Shown: in pieces, positions 48,194 to 60,751 of the stretch
How the letters are laid out: every line of letters starts with the position of its first letter
How positions within the stretch are numbered: position 1 is the stretch's first letter
Origin: Schistosoma haematobium
Lineage: Eukaryota; Platyhelminthes; Trematoda; Strigeidida; Schistosomatidae
NCBI RefSeq assembly: GCF_000699445.3
Contig: NC_067197.1
Location: 2,672,152 to 2,736,151, forward strand
Direction of reading: 5' to 3'
Length of the DNA: 64,000 nucleotides
Position numbers and translations under genes: made by a program
Notes under the pieces: model-generated
What the model saw: only the letters and a program-made list of their open reading frames with translations
What the model was told of the DNA's origin: nothing
Databases searched by the model: none

Positions 48194-50428
48194 ATGAAAT
48201 TTGTATACGATAAGTGCTTTCCATGTTATGCCAAACAAGGTAGACTGGAACGCATCACAAGTTCTCACATTGAATCAACAAAGTTACTGATTGAACGTTT
48301 GAGGACAGAATCTAATGGCTTTGATGAATTAATCAACAATCTAAGTATCGTATGTCGCATAGAATTTATTAACTTTATACCAGATCTGCAAAGCAAAATA
48401 TGCAAGAATTTCCACATACCTTTAACAAAGACTCTGTGAAAGGAACACGTATGTTTTGGCTTTCCGGAAAACCCCGAAAAGTTTCTCTATAATCTATCAA
48501 CAATGAAGTTAAATCAGATAGAAACAGAAGCCTTGTCACTTGGATTTAAATTTCATATCCCCAAAACACATGCCGACAGAATCGACACAGAAACTCAATT
48601 TGAGAATTTATTTGATCAAATTAAAGAGCTGCACCCAGTGAGTGAAGAAAAGAAAGGCTGGTTTAAATATGAAGTGGTCGATATTGCAAACCAATATCTT
48701 GTTTCACCCGCACCACAGTCTAAGCTTTTATCCAAAGACCACCAAACAGCATTACGAAATATTAAACGAAATGACAATATAATGATATTACGGTCAGACA
48801 AAGGCTCAAGTGTTGTTCTAATAAACAAAACAGATTATGTCTCTAAGATGAGGTACATCTTGACTGACCATATGAGATTCAAGTTAGAAAAAATTAACAA
48901 AGACTTAACTGATTCCATTGAGAAAAGAATCACCAAAGTACTCAGAGATCTTCTAAAAAAGAAGATGAACGATAACTCTACTTACAATAATCTACGACCT
49001 CGTGGGTCTCGTTTGCTCCACATGTATGGATTACCGAAAATACATAAACAAGATTATCCTCTTAGACCTATTTTCTCAATGATCAATTCACCATACCACA
49101 AAGTTGCACGATGGTTGGCAGATAAGTTAGAACCAGTGCGTCAACGATTAGCCACCTATACACTAAGGGATTCATTTGTATTTGCTGACAGCATGAATCA
49201 CATAAATATTGCTGGTATGTTTATGGTTTCTTTTGATGTAACCTCATTGTTTATAAAAATACCACTTCTTGAAACCATAGACATAATTTGTCAACATTCT
49301 GACATCCTACCTCTAACAGTATCAGAATTCAAACGACTATTACTCATTTGTACAAAAGATGTTCAGTTCTAGTTCAACGATTGCATATACAAACAAACCG
49401 ACGATGTAGTGATGGGAAGTCCGTTAGGTCCTGTCGTAGCAGATATTTTCATGGCTAACCTCGAAAGAACCAAACTCAAACTAGCGATTGATGAAATGCC
49501 GTATTATTCGAGGTATATTGATGATACCTTCAACGTATGTGATAATAAACAACATGCAATAAATCTGCTAGAGCTTTTCAACGAATCACATCCGAATATC
49601 CATTTCACTATAGAACATGAAAAAGAAAACAAGTTCCATTTCCTCGATATCGCGATGAAACGAAGAAAGGATGGTACAGTTCAACGTTCAGTTTATAAGA
49701 AAGACACATGGAATGGTGGTTATCTTAATTTCAATAGCTTTTGTCCAATCAGTTACAAAAACGCACTGGTCAAAACACTGTTTCACAGAACAGAAAGAAT
49801 ATGTACTTCCGATACACTAGAAGAGGAAATTATGAATGTTAAAAAATGTTTCAAGAATAACGAATACCCACTGAATTTTATTGAGAAATACGGCAAATGT
49901 GAAGATAAAAAACCGAAAGAAATTACAGCAAATAAAAAGCCTATTTTTATTCAACTTCAATTCAAAGGTGACGATGTCACAGGATCAATCAATATGAGAC
50001 TAAAAACTGCACTGGCAAGAAGTGATCCTGCAGCGAAATTGATTGTCCTGTCCAAAACAACATGTTCTTTGACACAATCAAAGGTCGACAGGTATACCTT
50101 CCATGTAACCACCGACTGTGTATACAAATTCACATGTGCCTGCCAAAGCAGTTACATTGGTAGAACAGAAAGGAGAGCCTACGTTCGATTCAAAGAACAT
50201 ATTCTGAAAAGTTTAAGGTTAAATGGATTGAACGCATTCAACAGTGCTATCGCAAGACATTTCCTTGATACAGGACATAAAGCTGATATACTGAAGTTCT
50301 TCAAGATGATTAACAAACAATCAAACTCGAACCTTTTGAAATTCGCTGAAGCGTTGGCAATCAAACGTTTAAAACCAGATCTATGTATACAAAAAGAGAC
50401 AGTAATAAATCTTTCTTTACCCTGGTAA
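48194..50428 (+). pseudogene. PLE2 RT-GIY-YIG polyprotein with two in-frame stops
   Basis: First in-frame ATG at 48194; an in-frame TGA at 48155-48157 bounds the frame. Stops lie at 48437-48439 (TGA) and 49370-49372 (TAG), with no frameshifts. Order: N-terminal region, ETEALSLGFKF, the RSDKGSSVVLINKTDY block, YGLPKIHK, motif A SFDVTSLFIKIPL, motif B MGSPLGPVVADIF, motif C SRYIDDTF, FHFLDIAMKRR, a basic linker, Cys-rich YKFTCACQSSYIGRTERR and RFKEH of the GIY-YIG nuclease, ending VINLSLPW. The RT would copy element RNA and the nuclease nick the target. Just two codons break it, the second between motifs A and B. Confidence 0.92.
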
Positions 50429-50751
50429 CAATAACCGCCACCCTTCCTATTCATTTGCTCCTATTTATTTATTTATTGCGTCATTATTACAACTCTTTCT
50501 GAAATATAAATTACATCATACATAACTGATTGATTTCAATTCATATTTTCTTTATTACCATTAATCTATTTTCAATGTTCCAGAACTTTCCCTCTCTAAC
50601 TTTATTTATTTGTACGAATCAACTACTTTATGAGCTCAATAACTCTATCTGAATCTTTGCTTGCTACATCATCATACACATGTATTGATCCTTCATCACA
50701 CTCTTATGTATTTATATGTCAATATCTGTAATAATGTTGAATTTCAAATAA

Positions 50752-50815
50752 TTTAGGTTGTAAGCAGCTGATGAGAACCTAACGAAATAAAATGAATTCA
50801 TACTATTCTGCACCA
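50752..50815 (+). ncRNA. Hammerhead-like ribozyme in the PLE2 3' UTR
   Basis: Core CTGATGA followed nine bases later by GAAA. Stem I pairs GCAG (before the core) with CTGC (near 50811). The stem III side holds ATA/TAT and the palindromic ATGAATTCAT. The cleavage triplet would be ATT. Stem II is minimal (G-C only). Penelope-like elements are known to carry hammerhead motifs in their pseudo-LTRs, and position fits, but the short stem II lowers confidence. Confidence 0.6.
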
Positions 50816-50824
50816 ATCTTTGTT

Positions 50825-52635
50825 CTTGCTCTATTTAAGATAATAAAGGGAACTATGTGTATGAAACAAATAAAAATGTTTAATTAACAAACCGACTTAC
50901 AATGCACAAAATGTTGTGGTCTGAAATAGCCAATAGGAATATGATCAACTTACTTCGGTAAAATGCTGCTAGAATAATATCTCAGTTATCATTGTCTAGA
51001 TGCTTTTGCATACATTCAAGCTTGACTACATGAACTTAAATTATTATATTGTTCCTGGTTTCTTTCATAGATTCCCTATACTGAAATCATTTCAAAAGCT
51101 ATTTCATTTCATGTTCACGTGTTTGATCGATTTCCCAATCATGATCAGGTTGGACAATTCAAGGCAGCATGGACTCATGTAAAGTAATTGTAGAATGGCG
51201 TGAATAAATTCCCACAGAAAAAGAAGGTAAAAAAATGTGTATTTGAGTGATGGTATCGTGTTTCAATCAAATAATTAAAAGGAACTCTTCAGAGTATATT
51301 TTTGTTCTTACGATTAACCAATGTGTACTTTTTCTAATTAATTACTTAGACGAAACACAAAATTCATAAATGAGATTGTCAGATTGTTGCAGTTGGTTTG
51401 AAGAATGCTCCTGTAGGCTCACAGATCTGTCTGACGAAATTTGTGTTGCAACAGCAAAGCTAGATGGTCTGACTTTGTGATGAAGGATAATTAGTTCAAA
51501 ACTCTCTGTCTACATTTTACTTTTGACTAACTCCAACCACCTATCATTTGGAAATCACACACATGTTATAAAGTAGGTAATATTACAGACCAACCTGTGA
51601 GATATAATCAGAGGTATAAATTATCAGATAAGTATGATATTCGTCATTGCTCCGAAATGAATTAATCGCCAATACTTATCACAACATTTACCCACAAGTT
51701 ACAAACTTTTCTATATTTCATGCAAGTTGACCAAGTTGCTGATTGATTCATACCGACAGGTTGTTTCATAATAAACTTTGTCAGTTTATGACTAAACATC
51801 AGTCATGAACTGGATAACTCTGTGTGAGCTTGTGTGTCAAGGAGCATCATTTTCATATACATCTCGATAACCAAACCATAGGAGTTTTTCCCGTCAAATA
51901 ATTGGAAAACGTTGTATCACCTCAAATTAGGAAATCACTTGATAATTTATAGTAATTACAGAGTTCATGCCAGTAGTTAAAAAATTGTTTAGGCAGCACA
52001 TTTAGGACATTTATTACAGCAATGAAATACATCGGCCGCTAACTTTTTATTCTTCTTAAGTGGACATCTTGTTGATTCATGCCCATTGCATTGAAAGGAA
52101 TTTTCATGCTCCAACACGAACTTATTGTAGCCATCTATATCCAGAGAAAAGAAAACAGGGGCACAGAAGTCGGGACAACAGAGAAATAACTACTAAAATA
52201 TGTCAGCAAGGTATATTATAATGCATGTGTCATGTAACTCATTGATGTAATATTCATGTTGGATATATCCAAATTAGTTAGTGTTGACTGGAACAGTTAC
52301 TATAATCTAACTTGTGCAACAAGATACACTTGCAGGTGCTACAACATTAAATGCATTTTTAGAAGAGCCGTACGGTGAGCGAAGACTGGGAGTTATCACA
52401 GCTGGCATATGGATTGTGGTAGATTATTCCACAGTCTGGAGAAATCACAGGTAAAATAATTCGTCAAAAGAGATGATTTAGCATGAGTATGTTTTACTAA
52501 TGAAAAGGACTTACGAGTGTTTTGATTAAAGTTTTTGCATATTGAATTACTTGACTGGATGTAAAGGATAGTTTATTAAGTATCTTGAAGAAGAGGATTA
52601 GGTTTGGAGTCTCTTCTATAAAGAGCCAAACTCAA
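50825..52635. other. No gene seen
   Basis: Inverted-repeat spacer right of PLE2; short frames only. Confidence 0.45.
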
Positions 52636-52639
52636 GTTC

Positions 52640-54345
52640 GGTACATCTGGAATTATAATTCAATGTACAATCAGTTCCAAGTATCGGGAGAGTAAACTCT
52701 CTGTTCTGATTACCACGATAACTCATTCTTCATGCGCACATTACTAGGAATAAGCGCGTAATATACTATGAGTGGTTGCACATAAAGTTTAATAGAAATG
52801 TTATAAAGATTTTGAGTTATGCAACACATAAGACGTTCAGACTATGAGATCTGTTCTAATGCCTGTCGAGAAACGACAAATCGTAGGAATACCTAAGTTT
52901 AAACTCTACTACTGAAAGTTTTGAGCTCCAGCTGTAATTTTCATCACTAATGCGCAACATTATTAAGCTCCATTCTGAAACAATTTAGCAATCTAGGAAA
53001 GCAGAACGTTTTGAACCCCGGAATATGCACGTTTATCTACAACAAGTTGGTGACTAACGAAGTCAAATCTTTAGAAACGTCAAAGTATAGCATGTAGACA
53101 AGATATAATTGGTTACGTTGAGACAACATCAAATTAAAGAAGTCGAGGTGGCAAGTATTACAAGATCGACTTCCAGAAATCGATTATGAGAATCATAGAT
53201 GATATTTCAGCGAGTAGTTAGTTAGAAAGTTCGTCACTAACAATTTTTCTAATAATCTCAGAGATGATTGCAGTAATGTTTATGGGCCGATAATTGTTCA
53301 TGTCAATCTTATCTCTAACGTGGTTCAATAATATGCGGTTTCCCGACAGTAAGGATAAGTGGTGCACATGAGTTCCAAGGTCGTGATGGAACAAATGGTG
53401 TATGAACCAATCATCGGTCAACGGCTACCATGGGACTGCATCACCTGACGTTTCTCCACTGCCTTATGCAAGCAAGCAGTATCACAGCCCACACAAAAAA
53501 CAAGTAAATCGTGTGGCATATATGTATTCTGTGCCCATTTACCAGTTACTAGTCACCCACATAACTCTTAACTCAGTGCCACTCAGTAATTATTACCATT
53601 CGTATAAATACCACTGAAGAGGTCTGCTATAATTTTAGGGGCGTATATGAAAGTGCTGTTATACTGGATGCATCGCAAATGAAAATGTTGAGTTGCTTTA
53701 ACGCGTTTATTAAAAAAGGAGAATTACGTTTTGCACTTCTGAGCTGGCATTAATTGCTAACAGCAACTCAATAATGGCTTTTAACCTGTGCTCCTCTCTA
53801 ATTTGGTTAAAAACTATTGTTATTTGCTAAACTGTCGCGAGCTGACGATCAGATAGAATGTGTCGATGGCATCCTAGAGACTTATACGTGAGAAAAAGTT
53901 ATCCAAGTCTGAGAAGTTAACCAGTGGGCTGAGGACGTCCTTGTCAGCATGCTTAAAGTACGTATATAGACGAATTTAAGTCTGGCTGTTCAGCAAATAA
54001 ACGTGAATCGAATTTAAACAAGATAGGGTACCTCTACATATGGCGCAATAAATTGAGGCGAATACATTCATATAGACTGTCTTGAATTTCAACTGTTTTC
54101 TGAAAGCATCATTACTAAGCGACATTCCTTATGATATTCAACATTTATATCAGGCTCATCATACAAAAGAGTAAGCCATATTGTTAAATTAATTAGTTGG
54201 AATATTGTGGTAAACAACAATATAGTACAATCATTAACATTTCTACATACAACAACTGAGGTCATCAGACTGATGTTTCTCAAAATCACACTCTCACATA
54301 GTGTGCACTATTATTATTATCATCATCATCATCATCATTTGTGTC
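52640..54345 (-). repeat. R2 long inverted repeat, right arm
   Basis: Reverse complement of the left arm 44840-46845, interrupted by a 190-bp MITE-like insertion (53477-53666) and lacking most of the 600-bp left-arm segment. R2-related sequence continues outward to about 54790, where it matches 29560-29740. Confidence 0.85.
53477..53666. mobile_element. 190-bp MITE-like insertion in the right arm
   Basis: Ends are imperfect inverted repeats: cagtatcacagcc at 53477 and the complement of cagtataacagca at 53666. The left arm is uninterrupted at the equivalent point near 45995-46010 (gatgcatcctgcttgc), so presence and absence states are both in this window. No clear TSD and no coding capacity. 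Confidence 0.7.
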
Positions 54346-54799
54346 AACCTTGAGAAATATGTTTCATATGTGAAAACGCATATTACATTAGAAGAACACA
54401 AATAGTAAATGTGATGATTCTATGTGATATTCAAACACGTATTCCTGACTGAATCGTCGGGAAACAGACCTTTATATGAACAGATTTGAGAGGACGAAAG
54501 TAGTGCATGTTGTGTTCATGTCAAAGTGATACGGTTCATCGAGAATAACATCTTCTTGTTGAACATTATTATCTTCTAGATCACTTCAATCATACTTTCT
54601 AGCTGTGAAACTCACTATAGTCTTGAGTTAAATAGAGGTGTAAAAGCTGAGTGTCCAGTTGACCATAATAGATACGACACAATGAAAACAGTTAATGCAA
54701 CGAATAACCAGTGATAATGATTATGGAACTAAAATCACTCACCACTATCTCATTTCATATCACCAATGTCATCTAGACTAATGTGCATTTATTTGGATT

Positions 54800-56220
54800 A
54801 GTGTGTTGTTTTAGAGGATACAGTTGATGTTGGAATCCATGGAATAGCAATTTACACTCTACATTCCATGAATTGATTTCCCACCTTAAACTAACAATGT
54901 ACATGCAATGAGTCTGAAGTTTATAATCTCTAGTGGATTAGATTTCAACTAAACCTCATTTTTACACAAAACGTCGCACTGGTTCATCAGTAGTGCAAAG
55001 TATGACCTGAAATTTCACCATTCTATCTATTAATTATTACCTCAAGTTTTTACGATGAATTACTGAAAGCCTTGATTTGTTTAATTATTGAGCAGACTAC
55101 CAAAACTGTTATTCTATTTTTATAATATTCACAGAATTTCGATATTGTTGCCCAAAATTGTTCTCTCTGAAGTGATAATAACTGAGTTTAAATGTCTCAT
55201 TGGAATGATTCGATTTGAAAAGTGACTGTGAGGACAGCTCGCAAGTGAAACCGAGATAGTTTTAAGAAGCTCAGAAAGAGCCAAATACATTGCACCCAAT
55301 TATTTTTCGGACGAACATTCTCGACATGTAGCTTCCCTATCAAACTAATGCTGAAGAGTACTGGATGCGAATTGGATGACCATAATGATGATTTCACTTT
55401 TATTAAAATCTATAAATAAGTGAGAGTTCTGTACCATGTTTAACGCACTTTGGAATAGCATTCTTTCTCACTCGTCTTCTGATTTACGACTTGGATGGTC
55501 CTAGCCTTCGAGTGTTCAAGTTGTATGCGATATATCAAGAATATGAGCTCTAGATATAACAGTGACAAATGAGGACATGTCAATTGATATTTTCTTTAAT
55601 GCTCAGCAAAACTATTTCAAGAATCGGTACTGGATTATTTTTGGGCTGTTGATTGAATCATAAATGTTACCACTGAACACCGAACCAGTATTTGTAGTGA
55701 ATAATAGGTCGTTATATTATTTGGTGGTTCAGCGTTCCATCCCTGGTGTGTCCATAGGTGCTCATCCATCAAACGTTCTGCACCATGAAGAAATGGCTTT
55801 TCAACGCTACTCCATCTGAGATTATTCCATGGCAATGCAACTCATAGATCAAATGAATCAACTAGAAAGCAATTCATTTGAGTTAATAATAATAATAATA
55901 ATAAGATGTGGAAACCTTTATTTTTCTACTCTTCACTCAACCGCCATGTGATCTCTTGTGATATATACACATAATTTGTAGATATTATTCAACAGAGCAT
56001 ATTCATTCAATTGCTGTCGAAATATTGAACGAGGCTTCAGTATATGAAACTGATTGTCACCATTATCTACATGTGGTCCATTTACAAGAGGAGATGAAGG
56101 TATAAACAATTCTCTATCTACAAACAATTTATTTCATTCACTTCATGATTAGGTAAACTGCTGTTGCATCGCAACGTATACTGAAGAAAAGGGGACATTT
56201 GGAACGTCCATGAATCATGG
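54800..56220. other. No gene seen apart from a short repeat
   Basis: Holds the conserved-frame repeat at 55260-55415 and a TAA microsatellite at about 55889-55910. Nothing else recognised. Confidence 0.45.
55260..55415 (+). repeat. Repeat with conserved reading frame, copy 2
   Basis: Reads KKLRKSQIHCTQ...GRTFSTCSFP...GCELDD...FTFIKI, aligning without gaps with the minus-strand frame at 16110-16280. A stop lies shortly after. Origin unknown. Confidence 0.5.
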
Positions 56221-56664
56221 TATAGTGACTCACATGCAATCGAGTTTAGCTCAGTCAGGGTCTTTTGTTGACCTATTTAATGGACAAAGTCATCCATGAT
56301 ATAACAACTTGTTGTACTATCTTTATTATTATGCTTGTATGAAATACATATGCTTGGACATTGTTTAGCGCCTACGCATGTATTCATTCTGCTAGCTTCA
56401 TTATTAACTGCTTAATCTATCCGCTGACTCATCCATTTTCCTATACATATATATATGTGTACATTTGCACCCATTCACTACTACTTGCTACTGCTACAAT
56501 CGTAGTTCGCTTGCTCATTCATTTTGCCTCTCTGCTGTCTGGTCCGAATTATCTACTAAATAAACTGTAGTAGCTGCTTCTTTTTGCCTTCTGATTCCAA
56601 ACATCGTTGAAGATTATACGATAACGGTACGAGGGTGATTAATTATCGAAGCACAGCCACAACA
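56221..56664 (+). repeat. CsRn1-type LTR, left (6 bp short at its 5' end)
   Basis: Begins tatagtgactc where the right LTR begins tgttattatagtgactc; ends in ca at 56664. Confidence 0.9.
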
Positions 56665-56668
56665 GAAT

Positions 56669-56687
56669 TGGTAATCCCGACGTGAGA
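56669..56687 (+). promoter_or_regulatory. Primer-binding site, tRNA-Trp type
   Basis: TGGTAATCCCGACGTGA starts four bases after the LTR. It matches the complement of the eukaryotic tRNA-Trp 3' end with two mismatches. Trp priming is a feature of the CsRn1 family. A second copy lies at 61206. Confidence 0.7.
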
Positions 56688-57008
56688 ACGGGAAGCGAAT
56701 TTTGACGAAATAATCAAATTCCAAAAATCCGACTACCTTCATCTCAATTTGGATTACCAAATGAACTATAATTGCAATTGTGGATTTATATTATTATTTT
56801 AAATACACTTACATTATTTCGCAAACATTATTAAACGTGACGATTATAATCATAATAAATAACAATTATCCATAAACAATTGATATATTGGTGCAATTAA
56901 GTAAGTCTGTTCCATTTTATAAATTGTGCCATTTTTTATTATCATTGTTTTTGCCCGTCTATTCTTCCTTGTGACTGTTAAGTTATTTTCGTGTGCTACT
57001 TAATTTTT

Positions 57009-57800
57009 ATGAGCATGTCTTATGAAAACACAGTTTCAAGCGTACAGCAAGCCTCGTCCGTGAGGTCTCTTAACCTCCCTGCCCCTTCTTTTAAAATCAC
57101 AGACTCAAAACTTTGGTTTATAAGACTTGAAAATTATTTTCTCGCTAACTGCATTCTTTTGCAAAAGGATAAGTTCGGCCTGACAAGCACACTACTCCCA
57201 GACGAAGTAGCTGATAGCGTTCGAGAGGCACTAGCAAAACCAGACACAGAAAAACCATACGACGTGCTAAAAGAGGCAGTAATTAAAACTCCCTCTCTCT
57301 CTCAGTGACCAGCAAGCCGTCGAACAACTCTTTAATCAAGTACAAATTGGAGATAGAACCCCATCACAGCTAAATAGTATTATATGAAAAGTCTACTTGG
57401 CGATAGACACATTGACAATAATCTCTTTTATCAACTGTGGCTCCGCCGACTCCCGGCAAATATACAGCAGATCCTAGCTGTGGCAGACACGGATGCCGAT
57501 TTAGACAATATTGCAAAGATAGCCGATAGAATATACGAAAGAAGCAAGCAAGCAAGCCCTCCACTACACAACGTGACGGTAGACGATAGACTTGTTACTC
57601 TACAGAAGGAAATAAATGTTTTATGCCGCAAACTCACAGAATTAACGCAGAGAGAAAAGCCACGGAGGTCATCGCGAGATCGCTCGCGTGAAAGGACCCG
57701 GTCAACTTCTAGACGACGCACTACTCCCGCGATATGTTGGTGTCATCAAATGTTCGGCTACAGGGCTAGAAAGCGCTTACAACCTTGTAGATTTAACACG
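57009..57800 (+). pseudogene. CsRn1-type gag, frameshifted
   Basis: Starts at ATG 57009 (MSMSYENTV) with capsid-like sequence (KLWFIRLENYF). A CT-repeat at 57293-57304 shifts the frame, giving a stop at 57306-57308; the continuation (SDQQAVEQLFNQVQ) is in another frame, and the original frame resumes about 57385 (KSLLGDRHIDNNLFYQLWL). An Arg/Ser-rich stretch precedes the finger ICWCHQMFGYRARKRLQPC, the unusual CHCC pattern of CsRn1 gag with its third metal ligand (Cys) replaced by Arg. Gag packages the element RNA; this copy cannot make it. Confidence 0.85.
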
Positions 57801-57814
57801 GCTAGTAACCGATA

Positions 57815-60405
57815 CCCACGAGTATCAATGGTTAGATCCCAAAAGACTGGCCATCGCAAAACAGGAATTCGACAAGCTAATGAGGCTAGGCATTATAAGA
57901 CCATGGAGCAGCCCGTGGGCATCCCCGCTACATATGGCCCCGAAAAAGAATGGAGAGGTTAGGCCATGTGGAGATTACATAGCACTGAACAAACAAACAG
58001 TAGCTGACAGATACCCTATACCGCACATTCATGATTTCACCTACAGTATAGAGGGCACTACTATCTTCCCGAAGATCGACTAAGTCGGAGCATACTACCA
58101 CATCCCTGTTGCCCCACAAGACATACCGAAGACAGCAGTAACAACCCCGTTTGGGCTATATGAATTCCTGCGTATGAATTTTGAACTGACTAACGCGGCA
58201 CAAACCTTTCAACGGTTTATTGACCAGGTCATTAGAGGTTTACCTGGGGTATACGCGTATATCGACGATTTATTAGTAGCTAGCACCACTAAAGATGAGC
58301 ATATACAACAACTACGGCAATTATTTATGCGACTCAGAGAACATGGCATTTCTATAAATATTGAGAAGTGTGAATTCGGAAAAGAATCTTTACAGTTCCT
58401 AGGTCACAATATAACTTCTCAAGGCATCACACCAATAGTAACAGAAGTCGAGGCCATCAGAAATTATCCACTACCCGACTCATGGAAAAAGTTACGCCGA
58501 TTTCTCGGGTTAATAAATTATTACAGACGATTTATCCCGAATTGCACGCCAATATTGCAACCACTAACAAATGCATTACGCGGATACTCACGGACATTCC
58601 AATTATCACCAGACGCGATTCAAGCATTCGAGAACGCTAAAAAAGCACTAAATAAAGAAGTGACATTAACTAGACGAAAGAGCGAAACACCGTTAGCTAT
58701 CATGACGGATGCATCAGACGTAGCGGTAGGAGCCGTTTTACAACAATTAGTAAATGGCATATGGGAACCGCTCTCATTTTTTTCGAAAAGACTGAATCCG
58801 ACACAAACAAGATATAGTACTTTCGGAAAAGAACTCCTAGCGATTTACTTGGCAATAAAATATTTCCGACATATGATTGAGGGTACCATTTTCACAGTAT
58901 ATACAGACCACAAACCCCTCACAAAAGCATTGAACGCCAAACAGGACAACTACTCGCCGAGGGAAATCTGACAATTAGAATTTATTTCCCAATTCACGTC
59001 CAACATACAGTATATCAAAGGCAATAGTAACGAAGTGGCAGACGCGTTATCCAGAACGATGGTCAACGCTCTCATCCAGCCTGAAATCGATTATCACAAG
59101 TTAGCAGCATTACAAAATATCGACGTTGAGTTAAACAGACTAAAGTCTGCCAATACAACCTCGTTAGTTCTCAAAGAAACTCCATTGGAAGAAGTAAGCA
59201 TCACCTGCGATATTTCTACAGGTCAACTAAGACCATTTATTCCAAAGCCGCTAAGGCAAAACATTTTCGAATCCATGCACAATATTTCGCATCCCGGAAT
59301 AAAGGCCACCATCAAACTAATCAGCGAACGTTTTGTATGGCCAAGTATGAATCGGGATATTTGTAATTGGACGCAAGCGTGTATAAAATGCCAGAGAGTT
59401 AAGATACATCGTCACACCAGTTCCGCAGTAGGTCATTTCCGTCATCCCGATAACAGATTCGAGCATGTACATATCGATATTATAGGACCACTGCCGGTTT
59501 CTAATGGTTTCAGTTACATTTTCACTTGCATTGATAGATTCACATGATGGCCTGTAGCTGTGCCCATAAAAGATATTACAGCCGAAACTATCGCAAAAAC
59601 CCTAATAGAGCATTGGATTTCCCATTATGGTGTACCTACTAATATCACAACCGATAGAAGAGCTCAATTCGAGAGCCGCCTCTTCCAACAACTCACAGAA
59701 CTACTCGGAATCAAACGAATTCGCACAACATCCTACCATCCGATGTCGAATGGTATGGTAGAGAGATTGCATCGGCAACTTAAAGCTTCTCTTACAGCCG
59801 TCATCAGCAATAACGATTGGGCCAGCAAGCTACCGTTAGTCATGTTGAGCTTAGGATCAACAATCAAACAAGATATAGAATGCAGCCCAGCAGAGTTGGT
59901 TTATGGAACCACACTACGTCTGCCAGGAGAGTTTTTCACCGCAGGTAAAAGCGTCTCAACTGATATAGCGGAATATGTACAGCGTCTTAAGCAGCATATG
60001 AGTAGTCTAAGGATAACGCTTCCGAGACGACATCAACACCGTGTGTACGTACCCAAACAACTAAGTGACAGTACCCATGTGTTTATCAGAAGGGATAATG
60101 TGCAACGTCCCTTACAACCGGCCTACGATGGTCCATTTAAGGTGATTAAAAGAGACGACAAAACTATTACGGTAGACAAAGCTGGAAAAACGGATGTAAT
60201 TAGCATCGACCGAGTCAAACCAGCTTTCATCGAAGCCTACGATCAGCCAGTGCATACAGATACTGCGAAAACCGTTGAATCATCGAAACGTCAGTTCCAA
60301 TCATCAACGACATCGACGAACACAAACAAAGAGAATCCAGTAGCCACAAAGTCTGGTCGAAGAGTAAGATGGCGCCAACGTTGTGTCGCTGCAATCTTCT
60401 ATTAA
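57815..60405 (+). pseudogene. CsRn1-type pol: RT, RNase H, integrase; protease missing
   Basis: All in one frame with stops at 58081-58083, 58969-58971 and 59545-59547. RT: PWSSPWASPLHM, RPCGDYIALN, YIDDLLVAS (active site), FLGHNI. RNase H: MTDASDVAVGAVLQQ, KELLAIYLA, YTDHKPL. Integrase: H/H/C/C zinc region (HPGIKATI...CIKCQRVK), HIDIIGPLP, TDRRAQFES, and the Glu in NGMVERLHRQLK, then a chromo-like basic tail. No DTG/DSG protease motif exists between the gag finger (about 57790) and RT (about 57820), so some hundreds of bases were deleted there. Frame ends at 60405. Confidence 0.9.
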
Positions 60406-60739
60406 TAGTTTTCTACTATTTTAAATATTAATTATAACTTCCACTTCATTGTATACACATGCATTACTAATTTCATGTTATACGCTATAAAACTCAACAT
60501 ATCTTATGTACCCCTACACTTACACGAATAATTTTTATTTGAAATGTAAAGCAATACCGCATTCCTTCTATTTATTGCTATTATTTTTTATAACCTCACG
60601 GACGGGCACAAACCAAATGTACAGCACACACTAACTTCATCTTAATTTTGTACAAACCATTTTTTTTAAACGACTGTAACTACCCTACTCAGTTTACTAT
60701 TTTTTTGTGCAAACACAGACATTTTTCCATATATCTTTG

Positions 60740-60751
60740 TTTGCAGGGGGG
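60740..60751 (+). promoter_or_regulatory. Polypurine tract of the CsRn1-type element
   Basis: gcaggggggg run directly before the right LTR's TGTTATTATAG. Confidence 0.75.

Larger units (their letters stand above)
48158..50820 (+). mobile_element. Penelope-like element PLE2, nearly full length
   Basis: One frame from 48158 to 50428 with two stops, then a 390-base 3' UTR ending in a hammerhead motif. It sits in the spacer of the R2 inverted repeat. Coding sequence is diverged from PLE1, so it is a separate lineage. No TSD identified. Confidence 0.85.

Noticed and set aside
56361..56570. 69-codon ORF repeated at 60898-61107
   Set aside because: It lies inside the CsRn1-type LTR and is repeated with it; no sign of being a protein.
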